Positions 36,149 to 45,837 of a DNA stretch of 56,177 nt are shown piece by piece. Under the pieces are notes generated by a model that was not told where the DNA came from, searched no databases, and saw only the letters and a program-made list of their open reading frames with translations. Location: positions 1 through 56,177 of the forward strand of contig CAZJWP010000002.1 in assembly GCA_964549745.1 (NCBI GenBank), written 5' to 3'. The position numbers and the translations under genes are program-made. Each line of letters opens with the position of its first letter. Position 1 is the stretch's first letter. This DNA comes from J089 sp964549745 (GTDB lineage Bacteria > Fidelibacterota > Marinisomatia > Marinisomatales > J089).

Positions 36149-37642
36149 ATGATGAAACTTCGTTTCACGCTTTCAATTCTGTGCCTGTTTATCGTTGCCT
36201 GTTCACATCAAAGCCAAGAAACCGTTCCCACTCATGACATATTAGCTCAAGTTGGTAATCGTCTGATTACTAAAGATGATTTTATCCGCCGGGTCGAATA
36301 TACCATTCGACCGACGTATTGTAAGGGGATAAACTACATTCACAAAAAGATCATGTTGAATTCCCTGATTGCTGAAAAGCTGTTTGCTATAGAAGGAAAT
36401 CAATCCGGTTTGATGGGAAAAAGTGAACGGTTTGCCCGATTTATTCAAGGCCGAAAAGAGCAGGCCATGCGGCAATGGTATTATTACGATCAAGTTTATT
36501 CAAACGTGCAACCTGAACCGGACGACATTCAGGCCGCCTTGGCCCAATCTGGCCGTACGATAGATGTTTCCTACTTTCGTTTGCCGAATGAAACCTTCGC
36601 GCAACAAGCGCGGGATGCGCTGAATGGTGGTGTATCATTCAACGAAATTTTTTCGGTATTTGCCAATAGGGATACACTTCCACATAAGAAGATCAGCTGG
36701 TTCGATCGGGAGGAGAATGAAATCCATGATGCTCTGTTCCGGGGAGATTTAGAAAAGGGTGAAATTCTTGGTCCGCTTCAAACGGAGGACGGGACATTTT
36801 TGGTGATGAAAGTGAAGGGTTGGACTGATGAACCGACACTCACAGAAAACGAATTGAATCAGCGTCGCAATGATGTGGAAAAACGATTAAAAGAACAGAA
36901 AGCCCTAAAGGTGTATGCCCAGAAAATGGCTGCGATGATGCAAGGGAAAAAGATGCAGTTCAATGAACCGGTTTTCAAGCAATATGTAACGAAACTGGGA
37001 GATGAATTTTTTAAAGATCAAGCGTGGAAGAAGAAAAAAGTCAATCAATCGGTAGGATTTGAAGATGAGGTTGGACCTCAGGGTGTATCAAACAACCTTC
37101 CGGCCGCTTTGCTGGACCAGCCCCTGGTGCAAGTGGATGATGAGTGGTATTCGGTGAAAGAATTTGAGCAGCTTTTGCAGAGCCATCCGTTGGTCTTCCG
37201 CGAGAAGAAAATCAGCAAATCCAAATTTGCTTCAGAATTCCAAAAAGCGGTCGCCGACCTGTTCCAGGACATTGAATTAACAAAAGAATGTTATCGCTTG
37301 CATTACGATACGGTTTCATCTGTGCGGCTAAATACGGAATTATGGAAGGACTATTACGTTGCCAAAGAATATCGGAACCGAATTTTGGAGAAATCAGACC
37401 TGACTGATTCTCTCAAAACCAACGAAACGGAAGCCATTACAGAAATTTTAAATCCTGTTGTACGTCGGTTGGAGCAAAAATACAGCGATCAAATCAAAAT
37501 CGACGCAGATTGGTTGAAAAATGTTTACCTGACTACAACCGATATGACGGTATTGCAGCCGCAAATGCCCTACGCCGTGGTGGTCCCGGCTTTCCCAAAA
37601 ACAACAACCTATTCCCGGTTGGATTATGGACAGACCCTGTAA
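36149..37642 (+). CDS. PpiC/SurA-type peptidyl-prolyl isomerase lipoprotein
   Basis: The 497-residue protein has a lipobox (LCLFIVAC, C18) and a SurA-like N-terminal chaperone helix region (about 30-130). A parvulin/PpiC-like domain follows (about 130-235, DVSYFRLPNETFAQQARDAL; ILGPLQTEDGTFLVMKV), then a helical C-terminal half. Tandem ATGs at 36149 and 36152 are both possible; the second is better spaced from GGGA. It probably assists folding of the barrels or secreted enzymes of this cluster in the periplasm. Its last 17 bp overlap the lichenase gene. Confidence 0.75.
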   Translation: MMKLRFTLSILCLFIVACSHQSQETVPTHDILAQVGNRLITKDDFIRRVEYTIRPTYCKGINYIHKKIMLNSLIAEKLFAIEGNQSGLMGKSERFARFIQGRKEQAMRQWYYYDQVYSNVQPEPDDIQAALAQSGRTIDVSYFRLPNETFAQQARDALNGGVSFNEIFSVFANRDTLPHKKISWFDREENEIHDALFRGDLEKGEILGPLQTEDGTFLVMKVKGWTDEPTLTENELNQRRNDVEKRLKEQKALKVYAQKMAAMMQGKKMQFNEPVFKQYVTKLGDEFFKDQAWKKKKVNQSVGFEDEVGPQGVSNNLPAALLDQPLVQVDDEWYSVKEFEQLLQSHPLVFREKKISKSKFASEFQKAVADLFQDIELTKECYRLHYDTVSSVRLNTELWKDYYVAKEYRNRILEKSDLTDSLKTNETEAITEILNPVVRRLEQKYSDQIKIDADWLKNVYLTTTDMTVLQPQMPYAVVVPAFPKTTTYSRLDYGQTL

Positions 37643-38839
37643 AATAGGCCTCATCTTTCTGTTTGGATTTGGTGGAACCATTCTGACCGGGAATACCTAT
37701 AAGGGCGGTGAGTTGAGAACTCTGGCCAGTTATACTTATGGGCGGTTCGAAGTGCGGATGAAAGCGTCGGTGGGTGACGGGATTATCAGTTCCTTTTTCA
37801 CTTACCATGATTTCACTGGCAGTGCCGATCAATGGAACGAGATCGATATCGAATTTCCGGGAAATCAGCCTGAAGCCGTTCAATTCAATACCATCACTGC
37901 CTATCAGGCACAACAAGTATATCTACAAAATCTTTCATTTGCTCCATCGGATTCCTTTCACGTTTATGCCTTTGAGTGGACACCCAGCTATGTGGCTTGG
38001 TTTGTTGACGGAGATGAAGTGTACCAACAAACCGGTTCCCATATTCAGGCACTGGATAAAGCCCAAAAGATCATGATGAATATTTGGCCGCCGAATAATT
38101 CGGGCTGGGTGGGAACGTTGGATCCGAATGATTTGTCGGTTTACGCTTATTACGATTGGGTAAAATACTATCTCTATGTGCCGGGAACGGGGAATACGGG
38201 AACGGACAACAATTTCATCCTCTACTGGAGCGATGATTTTGATTATTGGGATCTGAATCNNNNNNNNNNNNNNNNNNNNNNNNNNNNNNNNNNNNNNNNN
38301 NNNNNNNNNNNNNNNNNNNNNNNNNNNNNNNNNNNNNNNNNNNNNNNNNNNNNNNNNNNGACAACAATTTCATCCTCTACTGGAGCGATGATTTTGATTA
38401 TTGGGATCTGAATCGTTGGGAGAAAGGGAATCACACCTTTTACGGAAATCTGGCTGATTTCATTCCGGCGAATGTGGTCTTTCTGGACGGATACATGGTA
38501 TTATGTCTTACCACGGCATCCAATATTGGTTATACCGGTGATCCGCTGGGTGTGGTTTCTCAAACGAGTTTACCGGTGGACTACAAACTGGGATCAGCCT
38601 ATCCCAATCCGTTTAACGCTTCACTGACAATACCGCTTTTCATACCGAATGAAAGCAAGGTTCGCATTGATGTTTTCGATATTTCCGGACGGCTAATTCG
38701 AACGCTTGTAAAAGAGCAGTTTTCCGCCGGAGATTATACCTTTCATTGGAATGCTGGCGATCGCCCCAGCGGAATGTATATTCTGGACTGTCAGGTCAAC
38801 CGGGAGCGGTATCATCAAAAAGTCCTACTATTGAAATGA
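37626..38839 (+). CDS. Circularly permuted GH16 lichenase with sorting tail (split by an N-run)
   Basis: The gene is interrupted by N at 38260-38359, but identical 55-bp flanks let it be rejoined in frame to about 352 residues. The catalytic motif is NEIDIEF (E72, D74, E76). The order of parts is unusual. The protein starts with YKGGELRT...YGRFEVRMK, which is normally internal, while the normally N-terminal strands (WSDDFDYWDLNRWEKG, NVVFLDGYMVLCLTT) come after the catalytic core at about 197-245. This is the natural circular permutation known from Fibrobacter succinogenes 1,3-1,4-beta-glucanase. A type IX-style tail (LGSAYPNPFNASLTI, ending KVLLLK) follows. The expected substrate is mixed-linkage beta-glucan. 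The signal peptide is weak. Confidence 0.85.
38205..38414 (+). other. Scaffold gap with duplicated 55-bp flanks
   Basis: Bases 38205-38259 are repeated exactly at 38360-38414, on either side of the 100-N run at 38260-38359. Collapsing one copy and the N gives one continuous lichenase frame, so this is very likely an assembly artefact between overlapping contig ends, not a biological repeat. Confidence 0.9.
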
Positions 38840-39644
38840 ACCGGAATCAGAATAAAATACGTAAACAATTTTGTTTTATCGGATGCTCGCTGATGATATT
38901 CATCAGTTGTGCTAATAAATCCAATCAGACGACAGAACCGGAGGATGTGATTGTTCCGCCGGAGGGCTATGAACTGGTTTGGAACGATGAATTTAATTCG
39001 GATATCATTGATACCTCAAAATGGGAGTTTGAAGTCAACGCTGACGGCGGTGGTAACAATGAGTTGCAATATTATACCGATCGTCCGGAGAATGCTTATC
39101 TGGACAGTGGCAAGCTGGTAATCAAGGCGATCCATGCCACTTATACCGGAGACGATGGTGTTCGGGACTATACTTCGGCCAGACTCCGTACCAAGTACAA
39201 GGGCGACTGGCTTTACGGACGATTTGTAATTCGGGCGAAACTTCCTGCCGGCCAGGGTTTATGGCCGGCAATCTGGATGCTACCCACCGATTGGGAATAT
39301 GGTGACTGGGCAGCCAGCGGTGAAATCGATATCATGGAATTACTGGGTCAGGAACCAAACAAGGTGTACGGAACGCTTCATTATGGCGGTCCATGGCCGG
39401 ATAATGTCCACACCGGCGATAGTTTCACACTTCCCTCCGGAGATTTTGTCAATGAATATCACATTTTTTCGTTGGAGTGGGAAGAAGGGGTGATGCGCTG
39501 GTATGTGGATGATTCCCTTTATGAAACTCAGACGAATTGGTACACCTCAGGAGCGGATTTTCCGGCACCATTCGATAAAAGATTTCACCTGATTTTGAAC
39601 GTGGCCGTCGGTGGCAACTGGCCCGGGAATCCGGATGAGACCAC
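38836..39644 (+). CDS. GH16 laminarinase-like lipoprotein (3' end in gap)
   Basis: The first 269 residues are visible before the N-run. A lipobox (MIFISC, C25) indicates a lipoprotein. The GH16 domain is in the standard order: WNDEFN at 49-54, then catalytic SGEIDIMELLG (E163, D165, E168) with the extra residue of the beta-bulge type found in laminarinases. LNVAVGGNWPGNPDE follows near the end of the fold. Only the last strand and tail are missing. It should cut beta-1,3- or beta-1,3/1,4-glucan. The ATG overlaps the lichenase stop (ATGA). Confidence 0.88.
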
Positions 39645-39744
39645 NNNNNNNNNNNNNNNNNNNNNNNNNNNNNNNNNNNNNNNNNNNNNNNNNNNNNNNN
39701 NNNNNNNNNNNNNNNNNNNNNNNNNNNNNNNNNNNNNNNNNNNN
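39645..39744. other. 100-N scaffold gap of unknown true size
   Basis: Unlike the other two N-runs, the flanks of this one share no duplicated sequence. The end of the GH16 gene and the beginning of the next glycosidase are both missing, so real sequence is absent here. Confidence 0.9.
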
Positions 39745-40787
39745 TACACGGTGTGGTATATGTCCCGGGGTACCCGGGATATTTGCCTTGGGAGATTGAG
39801 GCCTCCGAAGCATTACCCGCCCAATTACGCGAACGCATTCATGCGGATATTCAGCACATCAGAGAAATTGGTTTTAATACCATTCGATTGTGGGGTGCAC
39901 CAAAGGCAGTTTACCAAGAGATTAAATCAACGGATGGACTTCAAATTTTACAAACACTGTGGGTTGATTCGTCACAACCGGATTTACTGGATTCCATGTT
40001 TATCACCAGTACCAAATCGTATTTTCGTTCCGTCATCGATCGGATTTATTCCGTATACAACGATAAGACTCCACCGGTTTGCGGATACATTATTGGCAAT
40101 GAAATCAGCCGGAATAGTATGTCCACGACAGGAAATCTTCATCCCGGGATGTCGTCGTTTCATGGGAATTACATTGATTGTGATAGTGTCAGTGCCGCTG
40201 AATATTTTTTAGCTGAATTGGGTGATTTTGTCAAAACATACATTAACGAAAATTATGGGGATATCCCTTTGGTCACCTATGCAAATCAGGTTCCGGATCA
40301 TGACTGGATTGATGCCCCCTTCCTGGATTTTCGATCATTCAATGTGTATTCTTACGCCATAACCGATTATATCCATAACCTGTCTCCGGGAAGCGTCACC
40401 GGAACCCATTTTCAGGGGTGCATCGAATTTCTGAAAAACCAATATCCGGATATTCCGCTCTTAATCACAGAGGCGGGTTTAAGCGTTTCACCAAATGCAA
40501 CTCATACCGGGCCACCTGACTATGGATACGGTGGGAACACGGAGGACGAGCAGGCGGCGGGACTTATGCAAAATTTAGAAGATGTCGAAACGGCTGAAAC
40601 ACCAATGGCCGGCATGGTGATCCATGAATATCTGGACGCCTGGTGGAAAAACAAGAATAATACGTTTGAACACGATCCGAACGATGTTGAAGAATGGTTC
40701 GGAGTGGTTCGCTTGGAACCACTAAACGACTGGTATACAACCAGTGATCGCCCAATTGTTGCACAATTGGAATCCTACTTACAATAG
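39745..40787 (+). CDS. Clan GH-A glycosidase (5' end in gap)
   Basis: About 347 residues are visible in the frame that reads HGVVYVPGYPGYLPWEIE directly after the gap; the start and signal peptide are lost. A TIM-barrel glycosidase of clan GH-A is indicated by FNTIRLWGAPK, the acid/base Glu in GYIIGNEISRN and the nucleophile in PLLITEAGLS. The family is unclear; GH17-like or GH2/GH5-like beta-glucan-active enzymes are possible. It is followed 21 bp later by a sugar symporter, consistent with final processing and uptake of glucan. Confidence 0.72.
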
Positions 40788-40808
40788 AAAGATGAAATAG
40801 GAGGTGAG

Positions 40809-42446
40809 ATGAACTTTTCCGCAATTGATTACACCGTATTTATCGCTTACATCATTGGCATCGTTGCGCTGGGTTTGTGGGTGTCCAAAGATAAGGAAGG
40901 ACATGTTAAGGATTCGAAGGACTATTTTCTGGCCGGGAATACCTTACCCTGGTGGGCTATTGGTTCCTCCCTGATCGCAGCCAATATTTCGGCGGAGCAA
41001 TTCATCGGCATGTCCGGTTCCGGCTTCGCGATTGGTCTTGCCATTGCCACCTATGAATGGATGGCCGCCCTCACTCTGATTGTTGTGGGGAAATTCTTTT
41101 TACCGATCTTTATCGAAAAGAAAATTTATACAATCCCGGAGTTTGTTGAGCAGCGATTCAGTACAAATTTGAAAACCATTCTGGCAGTGTTTTGGGTCGC
41201 TTTGTTTATTTTTGTCAATTTGACGTCGGTTCTCTTCCTGGGCGGCAAAGCGATAGATACGATTTTGGGGAACGGCGATGGCAGCATTATTTTCTACGCG
41301 ATCCTGGGATTGGCTTTTATTGCGGCTGCCTATTCACTTTATGGCGGACTTTCCGCTGTGGCGTGGACGGACGTTTTGCAGGTGATTTTGTTGGTAGTCG
41401 GCGGATTAATCACATCAGTGATTGCCCTGAATCACGTAACCCCGGACGGCGGCGTTCTCAATGGACTGGCACACATCTATCATACCGCCGGGGACAAATT
41501 TCACATGATCCTTTCCCGGAACAATCCGCAATTTTTCAATCTCCCGGGAATCACAATTCTGATTGGCGGTATGTGGGTGGCGAACCTTTATTACTGGGGA
41601 TTTAACCAGTATATCATTCAGCGCACGCTGGCTGCAAAATCTCTGGGTGAAGCCCAGCGCGGTATCGCTTTTGCGGCTTTCCTGAAACTGATCATTCCGT
41701 TGATTGTGGTTATTCCCGGGATTGTGGCTTACGTCATGTATGTTCAACCGGCCGGGACAGCCGTTATACCCGGGGTGAAAGAAGCATTTGCCAATGGAGC
41801 GGGAGGAATCAATTACGATAAAGCTTATCCATGGTTAATCAGCGTCTTTATTCCTACCGGACTCAAAGGTCTTGTACTGGCGGCCCTGACCGCTGCCATC
41901 GTATCCTCGCTGGCGTCAATGTTGAATTCCACGTCTACTATTTTCACAATGGATATATATAAGCCGTACTTCAACAAAGATGCGGCTGAGCATAAACTGG
42001 TGAATGTCGGACGAGTGGTGGCTTTTGTTGCTTTGTTAATTGCAATTCTAATGGCGCCCATCATGGGTAATATTCCCCAGATGTTCCAGTATATTCAGGA
42101 GTACACCGGTTTGGTGAGTCCCGGTATTTTAGCTGTATTCCTTATGGGTTTATTCTGGAAAAAAGCTACTAACAAAGGCGCAATTGTAGGCGTGTTATGT
42201 TCAATCGTTGTGGCCTTTTTGCTCAAGGCATCTATTGTTGATTTGCCCTTCCTGGACCAGATGTTTTACACAATGATCATCACGATGGTTATCATTGCCG
42301 GCGTCAGCATTACTACAGCCGAGGAAGATGACGATCCCAAGGGGATTCCGCTCCGGGCAAGCACATTTAAAACCGGGTCGGTATTTAATATCAGCGCTTA
42401 TGCGATCCTGATCATCCTTGTCGTTTTGTACGCTGTTTTCTGGTAA
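40809..42446 (+). CDS. Sodium/solute symporter (SSS family, sugar type)
   Basis: The 545-residue protein has about 14 membrane spans and the SSS signature region: SKDYFLAGNTLPWWAIGSS near residue 36, ISAEQFIGMSGSG, and GGLSAVAWTDVLQ. The layout resembles SGLT-like glucose/galactose carriers. The ATG follows AGGAGGTG. As the last gene of the glucan cluster it would carry released sugar across the inner membrane with sodium. Confidence 0.88.
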   Translation: MNFSAIDYTVFIAYIIGIVALGLWVSKDKEGHVKDSKDYFLAGNTLPWWAIGSSLIAANISAEQFIGMSGSGFAIGLAIATYEWMAALTLIVVGKFFLPIFIEKKIYTIPEFVEQRFSTNLKTILAVFWVALFIFVNLTSVLFLGGKAIDTILGNGDGSIIFYAILGLAFIAAAYSLYGGLSAVAWTDVLQVILLVVGGLITSVIALNHVTPDGGVLNGLAHIYHTAGDKFHMILSRNNPQFFNLPGITILIGGMWVANLYYWGFNQYIIQRTLAAKSLGEAQRGIAFAAFLKLIIPLIVVIPGIVAYVMYVQPAGTAVIPGVKEAFANGAGGINYDKAYPWLISVFIPTGLKGLVLAALTAAIVSSLASMLNSTSTIFTMDIYKPYFNKDAAEHKLVNVGRVVAFVALLIAILMAPIMGNIPQMFQYIQEYTGLVSPGILAVFLMGLFWKKATNKGAIVGVLCSIVVAFLLKASIVDLPFLDQMFYTMIITMVIIAGVSITTAEEDDDPKGIPLRASTFKTGSVFNISAYAILIILVVLYAVFW

Positions 42447-42471
42447 ACCCAATTAAAAAAAATCATTTATC

Positions 42472-42499
42472 GTAGAGACGTCAGTTATGGCGTCTCTAC
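42472..42499 (+). repeat. GTAGAGACG hairpin element
   Basis: GTAGAGACG and CGTCTCTAC pair around a 10-base loop directly after the symporter gene. There is no T-run, so it is not a standard terminator. It resembles short intergenic palindromes seen in many genomes and may mark the 3' end of the operon. The remaining sequence to 42660 has no feature I recognise. Confidence 0.4.
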
Positions 42500-42666
42500 C
42501 TGCATTATGTAATAATCCATATATAGTTGGATGCAAACCGGAGTTTGTAACCAAAGGATGTTCCTCGTCATCCATATAGATGGAAACAACTTTTCCGAAT
42601 CTTTGTAAAGAACATTGAATAGCATTAAATTTCCTTGCTGTACTCGAAACGAAAATAAGGAGTAGA

Positions 42667-43521
42667 ATGGCAAAAGTAGGAAGAGCAATCAACGAATCCA
42701 ACCGAAGTCTCAGCCGTTACCTGGAAGAGATCGGTCGGTATGAACCCCTCCCGCCGGTACGGGAAGTGGAACTGGCACAACGGATCAAAAAGAATGATAT
42801 GGAAGCTCTCAAAGAGCTTACCGAAGCGAATCTCCGTTTTGTGGTTTCCGTGGCCAAGGATTACCAGGGCCAGGGATTACCGCTTACCGATCTGATCAAT
42901 GAAGGTAACCTGGGTCTGATTAAAGCAGCGGGCCGTTTTGACGAAACCCGCGGATTCAAATTTATTTCCTACGCAGTGTGGTGGATCCGCCAGTCGATTT
43001 TACAAGCATTGGCTGAGCATTCACGCATTGTGCGACTGCCGTTGAACCGAGTCGGGACCATTAGTAAAATCACTAAAACCGCTGAAAAATTAGAAGCGGA
43101 AATCGAACGGTCACCGAACGAGGATGAAATCGGACGGCAGCTCGAAATGACCTCTGACGAGGTTTTGGATGCCATGCGGATTTCCCGCCGGCATCATTCC
43201 CTGAACGCACCTTTCCGCGAAGGCGAAAAGAATTCTCTCATCGATGTTATCGAAGACGACAACCAAATGTCTCCCGATGCACCGCTCATGAGTGAATCCC
43301 TGAAGGATGAGATCCGTCAGTCGCTGAATACACTGAAGGAACGGGAGCGCCAGGTGATCAAAATGTATTTTGGAATTGACCGGGATTACGCCCTGACGCT
43401 GAATGAAATCGGTGAAGAATTCAATCTCACCCGTGAACGTGTCCGGCAAATCAAGGAGAAGGCCATTCGCCGACTCCGCCATCGGTCACGCAGTAAAGCG
43501 CTGAGAACTTATCTCGGCTAA
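42667..43521 (+). CDS. rpoD: Primary sigma factor, short RpoD/SigA type
   Basis: The 284-residue protein has sigma regions 1.2-4.2 and no long acidic region 1.1, like the primary sigma of Bacteroidota. Core-binding region 2.2 reads DLINEGNLGLIKAAGRFD, region 2.3-2.4 is FKFISYAVWWIRQSILQAL, region 3 follows, and region 4.2 is LTLNEIGEEFNLTRERVRQIKEKAIRRLR. AAGGAG precedes the ATG. It is followed 19 bp later by rpsU. Confidence 0.92.
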   Translation: MAKVGRAINESNRSLSRYLEEIGRYEPLPPVREVELAQRIKKNDMEALKELTEANLRFVVSVAKDYQGQGLPLTDLINEGNLGLIKAAGRFDETRGFKFISYAVWWIRQSILQALAEHSRIVRLPLNRVGTISKITKTAEKLEAEIERSPNEDEIGRQLEMTSDEVLDAMRISRRHHSLNAPFREGEKNSLIDVIEDDNQMSPDAPLMSESLKDEIRQSLNTLKERERQVIKMYFGIDRDYALTLNEIGEEFNLTRERVRQIKEKAIRRLRHRSRSKALRTYLG

Positions 43522-43540
43522 TAACACCTTAAGGAGGTGA

Positions 43541-43735
43541 GTGAAGGTGGTCGAAGTCACCGTACGCGATAACGAAAATCTTGAAAGAGCCTTAAGGCGC
43601 TTCAAGAAAAAATGGGAAAGAGCCGGAGTGCTCCGTGAGGTGAAACGAAAATCGTTTTACGTCAAGCCCAGCGATGAAAAACGCGCTGAGCGGAAAAAGA
43701 CACTTCGTCGTATTGCCCGTTTTTCCCGGCAGTAA
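43541..43735 (+). CDS. rpsU: 30S ribosomal protein S21
   Basis: The 64-residue basic protein matches bS21 (VTVRDNENLERALRRFKKKWERAG; FYVKPSDEKRAERKKT). The start is GTG at 43541, supported by a strong AAGGAGGTGA site. Its position next to the primary sigma-factor gene echoes the rpsU-dnaG-rpoD operon of other bacteria, without dnaG. Confidence 0.95.
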   Translation: MKVVEVTVRDNENLERALRRFKKKWERAGVLREVKRKSFYVKPSDEKRAERKKTLRRIARFSRQ

Positions 43736-43752
43736 AAATATCGACGACCCAC

Positions 43753-43785
43753 AAAAAAGGTTCGGATTACACCGAACCTTTTTTA
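43753..43785 (+). terminator. Terminator after rpsU
   Basis: AAAAAAGGTTCGG pairs with CCGAACCTTTTTT around a 6-base loop, ending in a U-tract. It separates rpoD-rpsU from the phosphohexomutase gene. Confidence 0.88.
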
Positions 43786-43819
43786 TTTTAACCCTGTCAC
43801 TTATTTTGGAGAATTGTCC

Positions 43820-45157
43820 ATGTTGATCCGCAGCATTTCCGGGGTTCGCGGTCTCACCGCCACCCGATTGAATTCTGATACTGTCCGTGCCTATGCACGA
43901 GCCTTCCACACCGTTCTTCCCGCCGGCTCAGTCCTGATCGGGCGGGATACACGACCTTCCGGCGACCGGCTTCTTTCGGATATGGCCGAAGAACTGACCC
44001 GGCTGGGCCGGGTAGTTGTTTCCTGCGGCATCGTTCCCACACCTACCGTTCAGTTCATGACGGGAAACACGGAAGCGGTGGGCGGTATTATTATCACCGC
44101 CAGTCACAATCCCATTGAATGGAACGGACTGAAGTTTGTCCGCGGTGACGGCACCTTTTTCTGGCCGGAAGATTGTGAGCGACTGTTTGATACTGTGGAC
44201 AACGATAAACCATTACCCGGTAGCGAGAAACCGGGGATATTCTGGCAGGAACGAAATGCGATCCAAAAACATGTGATCCGTGTGGTGGAGCAAAAGGTCG
44301 TTGATTTGAACGCAATCCGGAAACGCAAATTCAAAGTGGTGATTGATGCAGTGAATGGCGCCGGTTCGGAAGCTGTGCCAGGCATGCTGGAAGCGTTGGG
44401 TTGTGAAGTGATTCCCCTTTATTGTGACGGTACCGGCGAGTTTAAACGGGGGGCGGAACCCTTGCCGCAGAATTTGACGGACCTTTCGGAGGCCGTGTCA
44501 AAACACCAGGCGGATGTGGGTTTTGCCGTTGATCCGGACGCGGACCGGCTGGCGGTGGTTTCCGAAAAAGGGAAACCATTGGGAGAGGAGTACACGCTGG
44601 TTTTGGCGGCTGATGCTTATATACAAAAAACAGAAAATCCGGAACCACTGGTGACCAATCTGTCCACGTCCCTGGCATTGGAAAAACTGGCGGAGTCCTA
44701 TGGCTGGACGGTTGAGCGATCAGCCGTGGGTGAGATCAATGTGGTGAAAAAGATGTTAGATATCAACGCCAATTTGGGCGGCGAAGGAAATGGCGGTGTC
44801 ATTCTCCGGGGCGCCCATTTAGGTCGTGACTCCCTGGTCGGGGTGGCTATGGTGTTGCAACGGATGACCATGAGCGATGACCCGATTTCCGTAATCCACG
44901 CCGGTCTGCCGCAATTTACGATTGTGAAGTCCCGGATCGATTTGGCCGGGATTGATGCTGAGGCAGCGCTTTCCCGAATCCAAAAAAAGATTACTGATGC
45001 AGATGTCAATACAGTGGATGGACTCAAACTTTCCTGGGGTGACCGTTGGGTGCATATCCGAAAGTCCAACACGGAACCGATTCTCAGGATCTACGCGGAA
45101 GCGCCGGATCGGAAGGGTGCCGAGGAATTAGTGGAGGAGGTTAAGCAACTGGTTTAG
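43820..45157 (+). CDS. glmM: Phosphohexomutase (GlmM-like phosphoglucosamine mutase)
   Basis: The ATG at 43820 is preferred over a TTG at 43814 because GGAG lies 8 bp upstream. The 445-residue alpha-D-phosphohexomutase has the active Ser loop (TASHNPIEWNGLKF), metal loop (DPDADRLAVV), sugar loop (GEGNGGVI) and phosphate loop (RKSNTEPILRIYAEA). The EGNGG sugar loop is the type I associate with archaeal-like GlmM rather than the GEQSGH of classical bacterial GlmM. Phosphomannomutase or phosphoglucomutase activity cannot be excluded. It acts in the cytosol to supply wall and LPS sugars. Confidence 0.8.
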   Translation: MLIRSISGVRGLTATRLNSDTVRAYARAFHTVLPAGSVLIGRDTRPSGDRLLSDMAEELTRLGRVVVSCGIVPTPTVQFMTGNTEAVGGIIITASHNPIEWNGLKFVRGDGTFFWPEDCERLFDTVDNDKPLPGSEKPGIFWQERNAIQKHVIRVVEQKVVDLNAIRKRKFKVVIDAVNGAGSEAVPGMLEALGCEVIPLYCDGTGEFKRGAEPLPQNLTDLSEAVSKHQADVGFAVDPDADRLAVVSEKGKPLGEEYTLVLAADAYIQKTENPEPLVTNLSTSLALEKLAESYGWTVERSAVGEINVVKKMLDINANLGGEGNGGVILRGAHLGRDSLVGVAMVLQRMTMSDDPISVIHAGLPQFTIVKSRIDLAGIDAEAALSRIQKKITDADVNTVDGLKLSWGDRWVHIRKSNTEPILRIYAEAPDRKGAEELVEEVKQLV

Positions 45158-45807
45158 CAGACATTCATTTGAATTTTAATGAATATTTCACACTTATTTC
45201 TAATTAAATGATTACTCATTACGTATTATGTTTTTTAACTCATTCTCACGTTTTTTATCCCGATATATAGAAAACCATGGTCTTGGGCCCTGGTTGAATC
45301 ATTTTTAATCATCCCACGATCGGGATGCGCCCTTATGGGCGTAATTTACAAGGCACCATGGGATTTTTCCGTGGGACTCCATTTAACCGCAAAGAAAACT
45401 CTACCAACTGCCAATTGAAAACTGTAGGCTCTATTCTCTGTTTTCATTACTCCAAAATATAACATACTAATGATACCAACCCTCGAAAGGGTCTGCATCT
45501 TTCTCTGAATTTGAACCAGGATGCAATCTCTTCCGAGAGATGGCATCCTTATTCGGAGCAAACTCACTACTTAAAATTTGGACATTAAATCCGACTACGT
45601 TTTACTTAACTGGTCGAGCTTTGAAACTTCCCGGACGTCATGTATGGAGAATACCATGGAATAAAAACGGAGTGAACCTTCAAGGTCCCAAATTTGAATG
45701 ATACTTCCATAATTTTGCACATAGTTAAATTTCTGTAGACTTTGAAGGTCGGCTGAGAATTCAAAGTTATTGCAAAGAACATTCCCGTATAGGATCAAAA
45801 AAAATAA
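45158..45807. other. Intergenic region with stacked hairpins
   Basis: No convincing gene lies here. At 45310-45376 two hairpins stand in tandem (CATCCC-ACGATC-GGGATG at 45310-45327 and CGCCC-TTAT-GGGCG at 45328-45341). TCCCACG (45312) can alternatively pair with CGTGGGA (45370-45376) and enclose them. This may be a terminator region for glmM or a structured RNA. A minus-strand frame at 45595-45843 (82 codons) has no recognisable family. Confidence 0.4.
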
Positions 45808-45836
45808 TTGACACGTCTTGTTTTTACGTTTAGATT
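45808..45836 (+). promoter_or_regulatory. Sigma70-type promoter of the BMC locus
   Basis: TTGACA (45808-45813) and TAGATT (45831-45836) are 17 bp apart, the best sigma70 promoter I see in the window. Transcription would start near 45843, inside the operator array and about 37 bp before the regulator start codon. Confidence 0.65.
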
Positions 45837-45837
45837 T

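Noticed and set aside
42472..42499. Hairpin after the symporter as an intrinsic terminator
   Set aside because: The stem is good, but no T-run follows on either strand, so it was recorded as a repeat element.
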